64,000 bases of DNA, taken from the NCBI RefSeq assembly GCF_009604425.1, contig NZ_WEGI01000008.1, forward strand, positions 186,001-250,000, in the 5' to 3' direction. The translations under genes were made by a program, and so were the position numbers. The stretch's first letter is position 1. Each line of letters opens with the position of its first letter. The notes below the pieces were generated by a model. That model worked only from the letters and a program-made list of their open reading frames with translations. It was not told the origin of the DNA and ran no database searches. Below, piece after piece: positions 37,612-45,592 of the stretch. The stretch comes from Nocardia aurantia. Its GTDB lineage: Bacteria; Actinomycetota; Actinomycetes; Mycobacteriales; Mycobacteriaceae.

Positions 37612-38121
37612 TCAGTCGGTGGCGACCGGCGCGGTCACCGCGGCGGCCAGCCGGACCAGATCCGCGGGCGCGAGCTCGATCTCCAGCCCACGCCGGCCGG
37701 CGCTGCACAGCACCCGGTCCCAGCGCAGGGCCGAGGCGTCCACGACCGTCGGCAGCGGGCGTTTCTGCCCCAGCGGGGAGATTCCGCCCAGGACGTATCC
37801 GGTGGTGCGTTCGGCCGCGGCGCGATCCGCCATACCTGCCTTCGCCGCACCGAGCGCGGCCGCGGCCGCCTTCAACGACAGCGAGCACGGCACCGGCACG
37901 ACCGCCACGGCCAGCTGCCCCGCCCGGCGGGTGCCGCCGGACAATTCGATCACCAGCGTCTTGAAGATCTGTCCCGCGGCCAGTCGCAACCGTTCGGCGA
38001 GCGCGGCCACCGCCTCGGCCCCGAACGAGTCGCTGCGCGGATCGTGCGCGTAGGAGTGGACTCGATGCGCCACCCCCGCCTGGGTCAGCGCGCGGATCGC
38101 CGGGGTCGGAGCACCTGCCAT
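37612..38121 (-). CDS. YbaK/EbsC-type Cys-tRNA(Pro) deacylase
   Basis: 169 residues. YbaK proteins hydrolyse Cys mischarged on tRNA-Pro. Key signs are the catalytic-site Lys in Q-I-F-K-T-L-V-I-E, G-Y-V-L-G-G-I-S-P-L-G, and V-V-D-A-S-A-L near the C-terminus. ATG 38121 gives M-A-G-A-P-T-P-A-I-R-A-L, the usual start; frame remains open upstream without homology. It is divergent from sigH. Confidence 0.9.
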   Translation of the reverse strand: MAGAPTPAIRALTQAGVAHRVHSYAHDPRSDSFGAEAVAALAERLRLAAGQIFKTLVIELSGGTRRAGQLAVAVVPVPCSLSLKAAAAALGAAKAGMADRAAAERTTGYVLGGISPLGQKRPLPTVVDASALRWDRVLCSAGRRGLEIELAPADLVRLAAAVTAPVATD

Positions 38122-38204
38122 GCCGGACACCCTAGAGGCCGGGCTACGGGCGGGCCAACCGATTACGGCCGCGGCCCGCCGGGACGCGTACCCCGTGGCG
38201 CTCC

Positions 38205-38232
38205 GGGAACACAGCGGCCGTTCGCCCTGTTG
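38205..38232 (+). promoter_or_regulatory. ECF-type (SigH-dependent) promoter upstream of sigH
   Basis: GGGAAC (38205-38210) and GTTG (38229-38232) are separated by 18 nt, matching the SigH/SigR consensus GGAA-N18-GTT. Transcription would begin about 38240, giving a leader of about 40 nt to the GTG at 38277. This predicts autoregulation. Confidence 0.6.
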
Positions 38233-38276
38233 CACGCGATACGCCTCTCACCCCGTGACACCGAAGGAGACAGCCG

Positions 38277-39125
38277 GTGAGCGTTCTGGTCCAGGATCGT
38301 CCGGCACGAGCCCTATGGCCCGTGCCCGGCCCGGGGACAGTGGTCACCGGGTTCCCGCCGCTCGACGTCCTCACGGTAGATTCGGTAGCTACGGCGATCG
38401 AAGGGATGGGCGTGACGAGCGACGAGGAACCAGCGGCCGACCGCCGGCACGGCGACGCCGGTGAGCAGGACGACCTCGAGGATCTTGCCGACCTCGCGGA
38501 CGGCGATCCGGCCGCGCCGCCCGCCGACGATGTGAGCCTCGGGCAGCGGTTCGAGCGCGACGCGCTCCCGCTGCTGGACCAGCTGTACGGCGCCGCCCTG
38601 CGGATGACCCGCAACCCGGCCGACGCCGAGGATCTGGTGCAGGAGACCTACGCCAAGGCGTTCCAGGGCTTCCGGTCGTTCCGCGAGGGCACCAACCTGC
38701 GGGCCTGGCTCTACCGGATCCTGACCAACACCTACATCAACTCCTACCGCAAGAAACAGCGGCAACCCGCGCAGTACCCGACCGACGAGATCACCGACTG
38801 GCAGCTGGCCGCCACGGCCGAGCACACCTCCACGGGCCTGCGTTCGGCCGAAATGGAAGCGCTGGAGGCGCTGCCCGACGACGACATCAAGGCCGCGCTG
38901 CAATCGCTGCCCGAGGAATTCCGGATGGCGGTGTACTACGCCGACGTGGAGGGGTTCCCGTACAAGGAAATCGCCGACATCATGGGTACGCCGATCGGTA
39001 CGGTCATGTCCCGGCTGCACCGCGGGCGCAAGCAGTTGAAGGGGCTGCTGGCCGACGTGGCACACGAGCGAGGGTTCGACCGGAACCGTCCGGGCAACGG
39101 CGCGCGTCAGGAGGTAACCCAGTGA
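38277..39125 (+). CDS. sigH: Redox/heat-stress ECF sigma factor SigH (SigR type), with alternative start
   Basis: Region 2 ([32 protein letters not shown] in sequence order) and region 4 ([12 protein letters not shown] through [16 protein letters not shown]) closely resemble mycobacterial SigH. GTG 38277 has AAGGAGA 6 nt upstream (282 residues). A second GTG at 38412 has GAAGGG 6 nt upstream and would give a 237-residue form near the normal SigH length. Streptomyces SigR likewise makes long and short isoforms. The stop overlaps the anti-sigma start (GTGA). It controls thiol-oxidative stress genes. Confidence 0.93.
   Translation: MSVLVQDRPARALWPVPGPGTVVTGFPPLDVLTVDSVATAIEGMGVTSDEEPAADRRHGDAGEQDDLEDLADLADGDPAAPPADDVSLGQRFERDALPLLDQLYGAALRMTRNPADAEDLVQETYAKAFQGFRSFREGTNLRAWLYRILTNTYINSYRKKQRQPAQYPTDEITDWQLAATAEHTSTGLRSAEMEALEALPDDDIKAALQSLPEEFRMAVYYADVEGFPYKEIADIMGTPIGTVMSRLHRGRKQLKGLLADVAHERGFDRNRPGNGARQEVTQ
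38377..38414 (+). promoter_or_regulatory. Possible internal promoter and ribosome site for short SigH form
   Basis: TAGATT (38377-38382) could be a -10 element, with GAAGGG at 38400-38405 and GTG at 38412-38414. No good -35 was seen. This would make the short SigH independently of the ECF promoter at 38205. Confidence 0.35.
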
Positions 39126-39487
39126 CCGAGCACGACTACGCGGGTGGCGCGCCGGAGCGCGGCGATTCGGGCGTGCCGGAGCAGCAGCCCGCCGATACCG
39201 GCGCCGCGGCGGAACGAAACGAACTGGATCTGCAACTGGACTGTTCGGCCGTGCTCGCCGACGTCTGGATGATGCTCGACGGCGAATGCGACGAGTCGAC
39301 CCGCGCCCGGTTGCAGCACCACATCGAGAACTGCTCGCCGTGCATCGAGGCGTACGGCCTGGAGGAGAAGCTGAAGCGGCTGCTGAGTACCAAGTGCGGC
39401 GGTGAGCGCGCCCCCGAATCGCTGCGGCAGCGCCTGACGCTGGAGTACCGCCGGGTCACCATCGTCGAGACCCGCGGCGAGTCCTGA
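39122..39487 (+). CDS. rshA: Zinc-binding anti-sigma factor RshA (ZAS family)
   Basis: 121 residues. The ZAS motif H67-x3-C71-x2-C74 (H-I-E-N-C-S-P-C) is present, with Cys41 upstream in the position used for redox disulfides in RsrA. Oxidation would release zinc and free SigH. The GTG start overlaps the sigH stop by 4 bp, so production is coupled to SigH. The N-terminal 30 residues are low-complexity. Confidence 0.92.
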   Translation: MTEHDYAGGAPERGDSGVPEQQPADTGAAAERNELDLQLDCSAVLADVWMMLDGECDESTRARLQHHIENCSPCIEAYGLEEKLKRLLSTKCGGERAPESLRQRLTLEYRRVTIVETRGES

Positions 39488-39513
39488 GCCGCAACGACTT
39501 TCGAGCCGGAACG

Positions 39514-39557
39514 CCGAACGGCACGTCATCGCATCGATGACGTGCCGTTCGGATTTT
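39514..39557. terminator. Strong terminator of sigH-rshA, shared with bL37
   Basis: Perfect 18-bp stem (arms 39514-39531 and 39535-39552) with a 3-nt loop, followed by ATTTT on the plus strand. It lies between the rshA stop and the stop of the convergent bL37 gene. Confidence 0.9.
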
Positions 39558-39566
39558 CACCCCGGC

Positions 39567-39641
39567 TCAGGCGTTGGGACGCTTGCCGTGGTTGGCGCCG
39601 TTCTTCCGGCGACTGCGCTTCTTGCGACCACGCTTACCCAT
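39567..39641 (-). CDS. Ribosomal protein bL37 (24 residues)
   Basis: It encodes 24 residues beginning M-G-K-R-G-R-K-K-R and ending A-N-H-G-K-R-P-N-A, almost the same as the short Arg/Lys-rich 50S protein bL37 described in Mycobacterium smegmatis ribosomes. AGGGAG lies 6-10 nt before the ATG at 39641. TGA at 39567-39569. It sits between rshA and the biotinylated protein, convergent to rshA with a shared terminator. Such a small gene is easily left out of annotations. Confidence 0.88.
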   Translation of the reverse strand: MGKRGRKKRSRRKNGANHGKRPNA

Positions 39642-39844
39642 CGATCTCTCCCTTCTGACCGCAAACCTGTGGAGAACCCGCCGCTGGAGCGTGTTCATAG
39701 CGATACAGGCTACAACCGGGCGCGTCGGCGGCCGACCGAGGGGGTTACGGGCCGGTATCCTGCTGCCGATCCGACATCGTTGTTTCGGGTGTGATTACCT
39801 CTGTACCGTCAGCGGAGAGTGGCTGTTCGACCGGGAAGGGTGTC

Positions 39845-40060
39845 ATGGCTGAGGAAGTGCACGCGGAGATGGTTTCGACGGTGTTCCAGATCGTCGCCAC
39901 CGAGGGCGCCGCGATCGCCGAGGGCGACACGCTCGTGCTGCTGGAATCGATGAAGATGGAGATCCCGGTCGTCGCCGAGATCGCCGGCACCGTGGCCTCG
40001 ATCAATGTCAAGCCCGGTGACGTCCTCAAGAAGGGCGATCTGATCGCAGTGATCTCCTGA
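39845..40060 (+). CDS. Biotinylated protein (TB7.3-like biotinyl/lipoyl carrier domain)
   Basis: 71 residues forming a single biotinyl domain with E-S-M-K37-M-E, Lys37 being the biotinylation site. The pattern S-I-N-V-K-P-G-D-V-L-K-K-G-D-L-I-A-V-I follows. It resembles Rv3221c of M. tuberculosis; its enzyme partner is unknown. ATG 39845 is chosen by homology; the frame is open further upstream. Next to pdtaS. Confidence 0.92.
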   Translation: MAEEVHAEMVSTVFQIVATEGAAIAEGDTLVLLESMKMEIPVVAEIAGTVASINVKPGDVLKKGDLIAVIS

Positions 40061-40133
40061 CGCCGGGATGCTCAGGGGTGACGGACTCGGGGCGCGGCCC
40101 CGCACCCCGGGCCGCCGGGTGGAAGGAAACTAG

Positions 40134-41648
40134 ATGTCGACTCTCAGTGACTTGCTGGCCGAGCACACGGATCTTCCCGGCGCGGCGGTGGATCACCTGC
40201 AACGGGTGGTCGGCGACTGGCAGTTACTGTCGGACCTGTCGTTCGCCGACCTGCAATTGTGGGTGGGTGCCGGCCCGGTGACCGACGGCGCGGATGTGGT
40301 CTGTGTGGCGCAGTGCCGGCCGACCACCGCCACCACCGTGCACTCCGAGGACCTGGTCGGTACGAGCGCCTCCCAGGCCGATCACCCGCAGGTGTTCGAG
40401 GCGCTGACCAGCGGTGCGGTCGTGCGTGTCGACACCGAGGCCGAATCGGCCGGCGTCTACCACCCGCGCCCGGTTCACGCTGTGCGGGAAGCGATTCCGG
40501 TCCGGGTCGGCACCGACGTGATCGCGGTGCTCGGCCGCGACACCGACATCGCGCGTTCCAAGATCCGCAGCGATCTGGAGCAGGCGTACATGGCCTGCGC
40601 GGACGATCTGTGCCAGATGATCGCCGACGGCACCTTCCCGGTTCTGGAGGACCGCACCGGTTCGCACTCCAGCCCGCGCGCCGGCGACGGGTTCATCCGG
40701 CTGGACACCGGCGGCAGCGTCGTCTACGCCAGCCCCAACGCGGTCTCGGCCTATCACCGGATGGGCCTGCAGAGCGAGCTGGCCGGTCAGGATCTGGCGC
40801 TGACGACCCGTTCGCTGATCACCGATCCGTTCGACGCCCAAGAGGTCGTCGGCGACATCCAGGCCGCGCTGGCGGGCAAGTCGGGCCGCCGGATGGAGGT
40901 CGAGGCGCGCGGCGCGACCGTGCTGCTGCGCACCCTGGTACTGCGCCCGCGCGGCGAACTGGCGGGCGCGGCGGTGCTGGTGCGCGATGTCACAGAGGTG
41001 AAACGCCGCGATCGCGCGCTGCTGTCCAAGGATGCCACCATCCGCGAGATCCACCACCGGGTGAAGAACAATCTGCAGACCGTCGCCGCGTTGCTGCGGC
41101 TGCAGGCGCGCCGCACCGAGAATCCGGAGGCGTTGACCGCCCTGACCGAATCGGTGCGCCGGGTCACCTCGATCGCCTCGGTGCACGAGATGCTGTCGAT
41201 GTCGGTGGACGAAGAGGTCGATCTCGACGAGGTGGTGGATCGGCTGCTGCCGATCATGGCCGATGTGGCGACCGTGCACACCGCGCGGATCAAGGTACGC
41301 CGCGCCGGATCGCTCGGCGTGTTCTCCGCCGAGCGGGCGACGCCGCTGGTCATGGTCTTGACCGAATTGGTACAGAACGCCATCGAGCACGCCTTCGACG
41401 CGGGTGAAAACGGTACGGTCACAATCCGTTCGGAGCGGTCTGCGCGCTGGCTGGACGTTATCATCAGTGACGACGGACGCGGCCTGCCCGAGGGTTTCAG
41501 CCTGGAGGGCTCGGATCGGCTGGGGCTGCAGATCGTTCGCACCCTCGTCACCGCCGAACTCGGCGGTTCCATCGGCCTGCACCCGGGGACCGACGTGGGT
41601 ACCGATGCGGTGCTACGAGTTCCGCTCGGCCGCCGCGCCGGTCGCTGA
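40134..41648 (+). CDS. pdtaS: Sensor histidine kinase PdtaS
   Basis: 504 residues. An N-terminal GAF-like region (1-150) and a PAS-like region (about 180-285) lead to a HisKA_2 domain with E-I-H307-H308-R-V-K-N-N-L-Q-T, and a HATPase with T-E-L-V-Q-N-A-I-E-H-A (N-box) and D-D-G-R-G-L-P. No membrane span, so a cytosolic kinase, as with mycobacterial PdtaS, which signals to the ANTAR RNA-binding regulator PdtaR. No pdtaR lies in the window. ATG 40134 preceded by AAGGAAAC. Confidence 0.92.
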   Translation: MSTLSDLLAEHTDLPGAAVDHLQRVVGDWQLLSDLSFADLQLWVGAGPVTDGADVVCVAQCRPTTATTVHSEDLVGTSASQADHPQVFEALTSGAVVRVDTEAESAGVYHPRPVHAVREAIPVRVGTDVIAVLGRDTDIARSKIRSDLEQAYMACADDLCQMIADGTFPVLEDRTGSHSSPRAGDGFIRLDTGGSVVYASPNAVSAYHRMGLQSELAGQDLALTTRSLITDPFDAQEVVGDIQAALAGKSGRRMEVEARGATVLLRTLVLRPRGELAGAAVLVRDVTEVKRRDRALLSKDATIREIHHRVKNNLQTVAALLRLQARRTENPEALTALTESVRRVTSIASVHEMLSMSVDEEVDLDEVVDRLLPIMADVATVHTARIKVRRAGSLGVFSAERATPLVMVLTELVQNAIEHAFDAGENGTVTIRSERSARWLDVIISDDGRGLPEGFSLEGSDRLGLQIVRTLVTAELGGSIGLHPGTDVGTDAVLRVPLGRRAGR

Positions 41649-41686
41649 AACCGGATAAGCGGAACGATTTCCACGAAAACAATGAA

Positions 41687-41709
41687 GCCCGGCACCTGAG
41701 GTGCCGGGC
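41687..41709. terminator. Bidirectional terminator between pdtaS and whiB1
   Basis: GCCCGGCACC pairs with GGTGCCGGGC around a 3-nt TGA loop. It sits 38 bp past the pdtaS stop. On the minus strand it is followed by T-rich TTCATTGTTTT, so it probably serves whiB1 as well. Confidence 0.75.
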
Positions 41710-41769
41710 CGAAAAGCGTTACGCCGGATCGTGCAGTTGTAGCGGTGGCGATAACGCGGGGTGCCGTGG

Positions 41770-42024
41770 TTACACGGCACTGCGGGTTCGGGTGCGTGCG
41801 TTGCGACGCTTCAGCGCCCGACGCTCGTCCTCGCTCATTCCACCCCACACGCCGGCATCCTGCCCGGACTTCAGGGCCCAGGAGAGGCATTCGGCGGTGA
41901 CGGGGCAGCGAGCGCAGACCAGCTTGGCATCGGCAATCTGCGCGAGTGCGGGACCGCTGTTACCCACAGGGAAGAACAGTTCGGGGTCCTCGTCGCGACA
42001 GATGGCCTTGTGGCGCCAGTCCAT
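41770..42024 (-). CDS. whiB1: Iron-sulfur transcription factor WhiB1
   Basis: 84 residues starting M-D-W-R-H-K. Cys9, Cys37, Cys40 and Cys46 bind a 4Fe-4S cluster, which in mycobacteria reacts with nitric oxide. G-V-W-G-G and the basic tail R-R-A-L-K-R-R-N-A-R follow. The reading frame is open 7 codons further upstream, but ATG 42024 fits mycobacterial WhiB1 exactly. A CRP-like site and TTGACA lie upstream. Confidence 0.95.
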   Translation of the reverse strand: MDWRHKAICRDEDPELFFPVGNSGPALAQIADAKLVCARCPVTAECLSWALKSGQDAGVWGGMSEDERRALKRRNARTRTRSAV

Positions 42025-42114
42025 TGTTCCTCTGCTCCTTTGCAAGGCGCCGCAAGGCGCCGCCGGTTTGTGGTTCGTTCACTTGTGCGACTGGAATGTT
42101 TCCGCACGGTTGCT

Positions 42115-42130
42115 TGTGAATGCTTTCACG
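42115..42130. promoter_or_regulatory. CRP/cAMP-receptor-like binding site upstream of whiB1
   Basis: TGTGA-N6-TCACG, one base off the CRP consensus TGTGA-N6-TCACA. It lies 91-106 bp upstream of the whiB1 start. M. tuberculosis whiB1 is known to be controlled by its CRP protein, so conserved regulation is likely. Confidence 0.6.
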
Positions 42131-42141
42131 AACACCGTAGA

Positions 42142-42147
42142 TGTCAA
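42142..42147 (-). promoter_or_regulatory. Possible -35 element of whiB1 promoter
   Basis: TTGACA on the minus strand, just upstream of the CRP-like site. A matching -10 is not obvious. The position would place the CRP site within the promoter core. Confidence 0.35.
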
Positions 42148-42260
42148 TAGCTTTGCGGTGCACCGTGGGGAAGCTCACGCTGTAAGACCCCTACATGGGG
42201 GTCTACCGCTGTCCTTTGTACCCCCTGCTGGTGGTTTTTGCAGCGCAACGACGATGTTTC

Positions 42261-43340
42261 TCATCTGTGTCGGGGTACCCAAGGCTGCGGCGCGATCACA
42301 GAGAGTCGCTTCGGCACGGAAGTGAAATCCACCACGTTGCGGAGCCCGATGAAGTCACCGTCAATTTGCAGCCCGATCGGCTCGCTCGCCTCGATTCGGA
42401 CGGACGGTACATCGTCCAGGCGAAACAGATTGCGGGACTTCGGATCCGCGCTGGTCGAGAGCAGTTGCCGAGTCACGACCAGGGTCGACACCACCGACAT
42501 GCTGCGCATGGCGAAGACCCCGAGATCCGTTTCGAACGTGGTGCCGGGGTTGGTGCGTACGGGCCTTCCGTCCAGATATGTCCACGGGTTGGTGTTCGTC
42601 ACGAATGCGTAATGCACGTCCGTGACCGGTTCGCGATCGGGAATGTGCAGCGTCACAGTCGGCGGCGTGCGTTTCGCCCGGAAGAACTGCCGCACCGTGG
42701 TTCGCACATAACGGGCGGGTGTCGCGGTGTGACCTTTGGCACGACTGCGATCGATCGCCGCGCACACGTCCGCGTCCAGGCCGACGCCGGCGGCGAAGAG
42801 ACACCAGCGGTCGTCCGCGAGGCACAGCCCGATGCGGCGATCACCCGTCGCGGTATCCGATTCGTGGCTCGGCGCGGTGTCCAGTTCGCGGCTCGCCGCG
42901 GTGTCTAGTTCGCGGCTCGCCGCGGTGCCAGGTTCACGGCTCGCCGCGGTGCCCGATCCGCGGGAGTCCAGCGACAGCAGGTCGATCAACTGGTTGGTCG
43001 CGGCCACCGGATCGGCCTGCATCCCCAGCCCACGGGCGAAAACGTTCGCCGAACCACCCGGAATCACGCCCAGCCGCGGGGTCCACGCCTGCCCGTCGTC
43101 GACCTCCGGCAGCGGCAGGAACCCGTTGATCGTCTCGTTGACCGTGCCGTCGCCGCCGTGCACCACGATGAGATCCATCTCCTGGGTGGCCGCCCACTGC
43201 GCCAGCTCGGCGGCATGACCCCGGTGTTGCGTGTGCGCGACCGTCAACTGGGTGCGACTCTCCAACGCGTGGGCGAGCAGATCGCGCGTCGCCGGCGTGG
43301 TCGAGGTGGCATTCGGGTTGACGATCAGGAGCGTCCGCAC
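42261..43340 (-). CDS. Diacylglycerol/lipid kinase family protein
   Basis: 359 residues. V-N-P-N-A-T at the start, V-H-G-G-D-G-T-V-N-E-T-I-N-G as the nucleotide-binding loop and G-V-I-P-G-G-S-A-N-V-F-A-R-G are the DAG-kinase catalytic-domain motifs; Q-I-D-G-D closes the domain. Homologue of Rv3218. A tandem 8-residue repeat (T-A-A-S-R-E-L-D) at 42851-42946 inserts into the middle of the protein. GTG 43340 gives V-R-T-L-L-I-V-N-P-N; upstream sequence is not homologous. Confidence 0.9.
   Translation of the reverse strand: MRTLLIVNPNATSTTPATRDLLAHALESRTQLTVAHTQHRGHAAELAQWAATQEMDLIVVHGGDGTVNETINGFLPLPEVDDGQAWTPRLGVIPGGSANVFARGLGMQADPVAATNQLIDLLSLDSRGSGTAASREPGTAASRELDTAASRELDTAPSHESDTATGDRRIGLCLADDRWCLFAAGVGLDADVCAAIDRSRAKGHTATPARYVRTTVRQFFRAKRTPPTVTLHIPDREPVTDVHYAFVTNTNPWTYLDGRPVRTNPGTTFETDLGVFAMRSMSVVSTLVVTRQLLSTSADPKSRNLFRLDDVPSVRIEASEPIGLQIDGDFIGLRNVVDFTSVPKRLSVIAPQPWVPRHR
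42851..42946 (-). repeat. 24-bp tandem repeat within lipid kinase gene
   Basis: About four 24-bp units, the last three most similar, encoding T-A-A-S-R-E-L-D-type octapeptides. The unit is a multiple of three, so length can vary in frame. It lies between the two halves of the kinase fold, probably in a loop. Confidence 0.8.
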
Positions 43341-43436
43341 GCCGGACAGCGTAATGGGAGACCTGGATTCCGGTTTCGCGCGTACACCCGCGCACACCGA
43401 TGACCGGGCGGACGCCACGCCCCGTAGGCTGGCGGA

Positions 43437-43859
43437 GTGGGCGAGCAGAGGGCGGACGATCAGGTCCCGGAGCAGACGCCGGGAACCGTGCGGGCGGCCG
43501 GGGCACTGGCCGCGCTGGAGGGCCTGATCGGTGTGATCATCGCGATCGTGCTGGTGGTCCAGGGCGCGACCGGCGGCGGTCACTCGGCAGGCGAGGTCTA
43601 CGGCACCGCCGCCTGGTTCGTCATCCTGGCCGGTGCCGTGCTCGCCGCCGGTATCGGCCTGTACCGCGGCCGTCGCTGGGGCCGCGCCATCGCGGTCATC
43701 GCGCAGATCCTGTTGCTGCCCGTCGCCTGGTACATGCTCAGCTCGCACCGCTACGATCTGGGCATCCCCGTCGGCCTCGGCGCCTTGGTCACCCTGGGCC
43801 TGCTGTTCGCCCCGGCCTCCACCGAGTGGATGGCGCGCGGGTACGACGCCACCGCCTGA
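43437..43859 (+). CDS. Small integral membrane protein (4 TM), Rv3217c-like
   Basis: 140 residues with four hydrophobic spans (about 20-45, 57-75, 82-98, 105-122). The cytosolic N-terminus is charged. No catalytic motif was seen, and function is unknown. The context (next to the lipid kinase, divergent) matches the mycobacterial locus. GTG 43437 chosen. Confidence 0.8.
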   Translation: MGEQRADDQVPEQTPGTVRAAGALAALEGLIGVIIAIVLVVQGATGGGHSAGEVYGTAAWFVILAGAVLAAGIGLYRGRRWGRAIAVIAQILLLPVAWYMLSSHRYDLGIPVGLGALVTLGLLFAPASTEWMARGYDATA

Positions 43860-44474
43860 CCCGGTCCGACCAGGGCCGCGTAAGGGCCCCTGAACGCGCG
43901 GTGAGCGCATTCCGGACAGCCGACCAGCAACAAGTCGGCAATGAGACTCCCGCACGTTCCACGGGCTTCCTGGCGGCCGCCCCGACGTGGCCACGTCTCG
44001 CTGCGCCCTTCGCTCGCCCGCGCCCGCGCCCGTCGCTCGCCCGCGCCCGTCGCTCGCCCGCGCCCGTCGCTCGCCCGCGCTCACACCTGATCGGCCGCGA
44101 TGCCGGACCCCGCCTGGGGTCGTGCCCGGTTCGATCACGGTGCCGTTGTGCCCGCACGGTGCCCGAGTGTGACTTCGCGCGGTTGTGCGTGGTGTCCGAC
44201 CCGTCGGCATGCCGGAGTTCTACTGGTCGCTACGCAGCGCCGAAGCTACGAATCAGCTGCGGCGCCGCGAACTTCCGGCGATCAGAATCCGGTGGGGAAG
44301 TGAGCGTCATCAGGTCCGGCCAGTCCGGTCCCACGGCTGCAACGGGTTTCGGCGCAACCGGTCACCGCGCCGGAGGGCCCGCGCCGGGGTGCGCCGCGCG
44401 GTGGCGGCGGGTCCGGCGGCCGTGCCTCGGAAGACCGGTCTCCACGTCCGGGCCCGCCGCATTTTCGCGGCTGA
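43860..44474. other. 615-bp intergenic region without supported gene
   Basis: This lies between convergent membrane-protein and GNAT genes. It holds 17-bp tandem repeats at 44011-44080 and otherwise GC-rich sequence without a credible coding frame or homology. Overlapping open frames exist but are compositional. Confidence 0.6.
44011..44080. repeat. 17-bp tandem repeat
   Basis: Units CGCTCGCCCGCGCCCGT at 44034-44050 and 44051-44067 with a partial unit at 44068, and a 6-bp-longer variant at 44011-44033. Noncoding as far as can be told. Confidence 0.8.
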
Positions 44475-44951
44475 TCAGGCCTTGGCGAGCCGGGTCAGCG
44501 CACTTCCGGACAATCGGTAGCCGAGCCACTGTTCCTGCTGCTGCGCCCCGATCGCCCGATAGAAGTCGATCGAGGGGGTGTTCCAGTCCAGCACCGACCA
44601 GGCCACCCGGCTGTAGCCGCGCTCGACCGCCACCCGGGCCAGCTCGATCAGCAGCGCCTTGCCCAGTCCGCGCCCGCGCGCCGCGGGCGTGACGTACAGG
44701 TCCTCCAGGTAGATGCCGTGCACGCCGTCCCAGGTGGAGAAGTTCAGGAACCAGATGGCGCCGCCGAGCACCGTCCCGTCCGAATCGTCCACGGCCACAT
44801 GGGCGAACAGCGCCGGGGCGGGGCCGAACAGCGCGGTCCGCAACTGCTCCTCGGTCAGCGCACACTGATCGCGGGCCTTCTCGTAGTCGGCGAGGTCGTA
44901 CACCAGCCGCACCAGGGCGGGAACGTCGGCGGCGGTGGCCGGGCGGATCAT
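44475..44951 (-). CDS. GNAT-family N-acetyltransferase (Rv3216-like)
   Basis: 158 residues. Y-L-E-D-L-Y-V-T-P-A-A-R-G-R-G-L-G is the acetyl-CoA binding motif A, and W-N-T-P-S-I-D-F-Y-R-A-I-G-A is motif B. Resembles diamine/thialysine acetyltransferases. Start ATG 44951 overlaps the phosphatase stop (ATGA), so it is translated with the phosphatase gene upstream. Confidence 0.9.
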   Translation of the reverse strand: MIRPATAADVPALVRLVYDLADYEKARDQCALTEEQLRTALFGPAPALFAHVAVDDSDGTVLGGAIWFLNFSTWDGVHGIYLEDLYVTPAARGRGLGKALLIELARVAVERGYSRVAWSVLDWNTPSIDFYRAIGAQQQEQWLGYRLSGSALTRLAKA

Positions 44952-45553
44952 CGATCATCCTCCAGAGTCGGAACCAGATTGTGCGCCAACGTGCTCCGAG
45001 CCTGGTGATCGTGCCCCAGCACCGACATGCCCGCCGTGGACAGGAAGAACCGGCGCCCCTCCCGGGCATCGAACTCGTTCCAGCGGGCGATCAGTACCCG
45101 GGAGAAGTGCCCGTGTCCCACCAGGACCACGTCGCGCCCGGCCAGCGCCGGCGTCACCGAATCCAGCACCCGATCCGCCCGGGCCGCCACCTCGGCGAGG
45201 GTTTCGCCGCCGGGTACCTCGCCGGTGAAGACGGTCCACCCTGGAGCCGTGCGCTGGATCTCCGGCGTGGTCAGCCCCTCGTAGTCGCCGTAATCCCATT
45301 CGACCAGGTCGTCGTCCGGCCGCGCCCCGGACAGCCCGGCCAGTTCGGCGGTCCGGATCGCCCGATGCCGCGGGCTGGTCAGTACCAGCGGGTGGTGCAG
45401 GCGCAGCCCGTCCAGCAGGGCCCGCGCCGCGCGCGCCTGCCGCTCGCCGAGCTCGGTGAGCGGGACATCCGTGCGCCCGGTGTGCTTGTGCGCCGCCGAC
45501 CACGCCGTCTCACCGTGCCGCAACAACACCAGTCGGTACTCGGTTTCGGCCAT
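44948..45553 (-). CDS. Histidine phosphatase-superfamily acid phosphatase (Gpm2/Rv3214-like)
   Basis: 201 residues. Catalytic R-H-G-E-T motif near the N-terminus, T-S-P-R-H-R-A-I-R-T, E-W-D-Y-G-D-Y-E-G and V-L-V-G-H-G-H-F-S-R. Rv3214 was annotated as a phosphoglycerate mutase but acts as an acid phosphatase. ATG 45553 gives M-A-E-T-E-Y-R-L-V-L-L. Overlaps the GNAT gene. Confidence 0.92.
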   Translation of the reverse strand: MAETEYRLVLLRHGETAWSAAHKHTGRTDVPLTELGERQARAARALLDGLRLHHPLVLTSPRHRAIRTAELAGLSGARPDDDLVEWDYGDYEGLTTPEIQRTAPGWTVFTGEVPGGETLAEVAARADRVLDSVTPALAGRDVVLVGHGHFSRVLIARWNEFDAREGRRFFLSTAGMSVLGHDHQARSTLAHNLVPTLEDDR

Positions 45554-45592
45554 GACTCCGATCATGCCGCACGTGCGGCGGGCCATGGCCGG

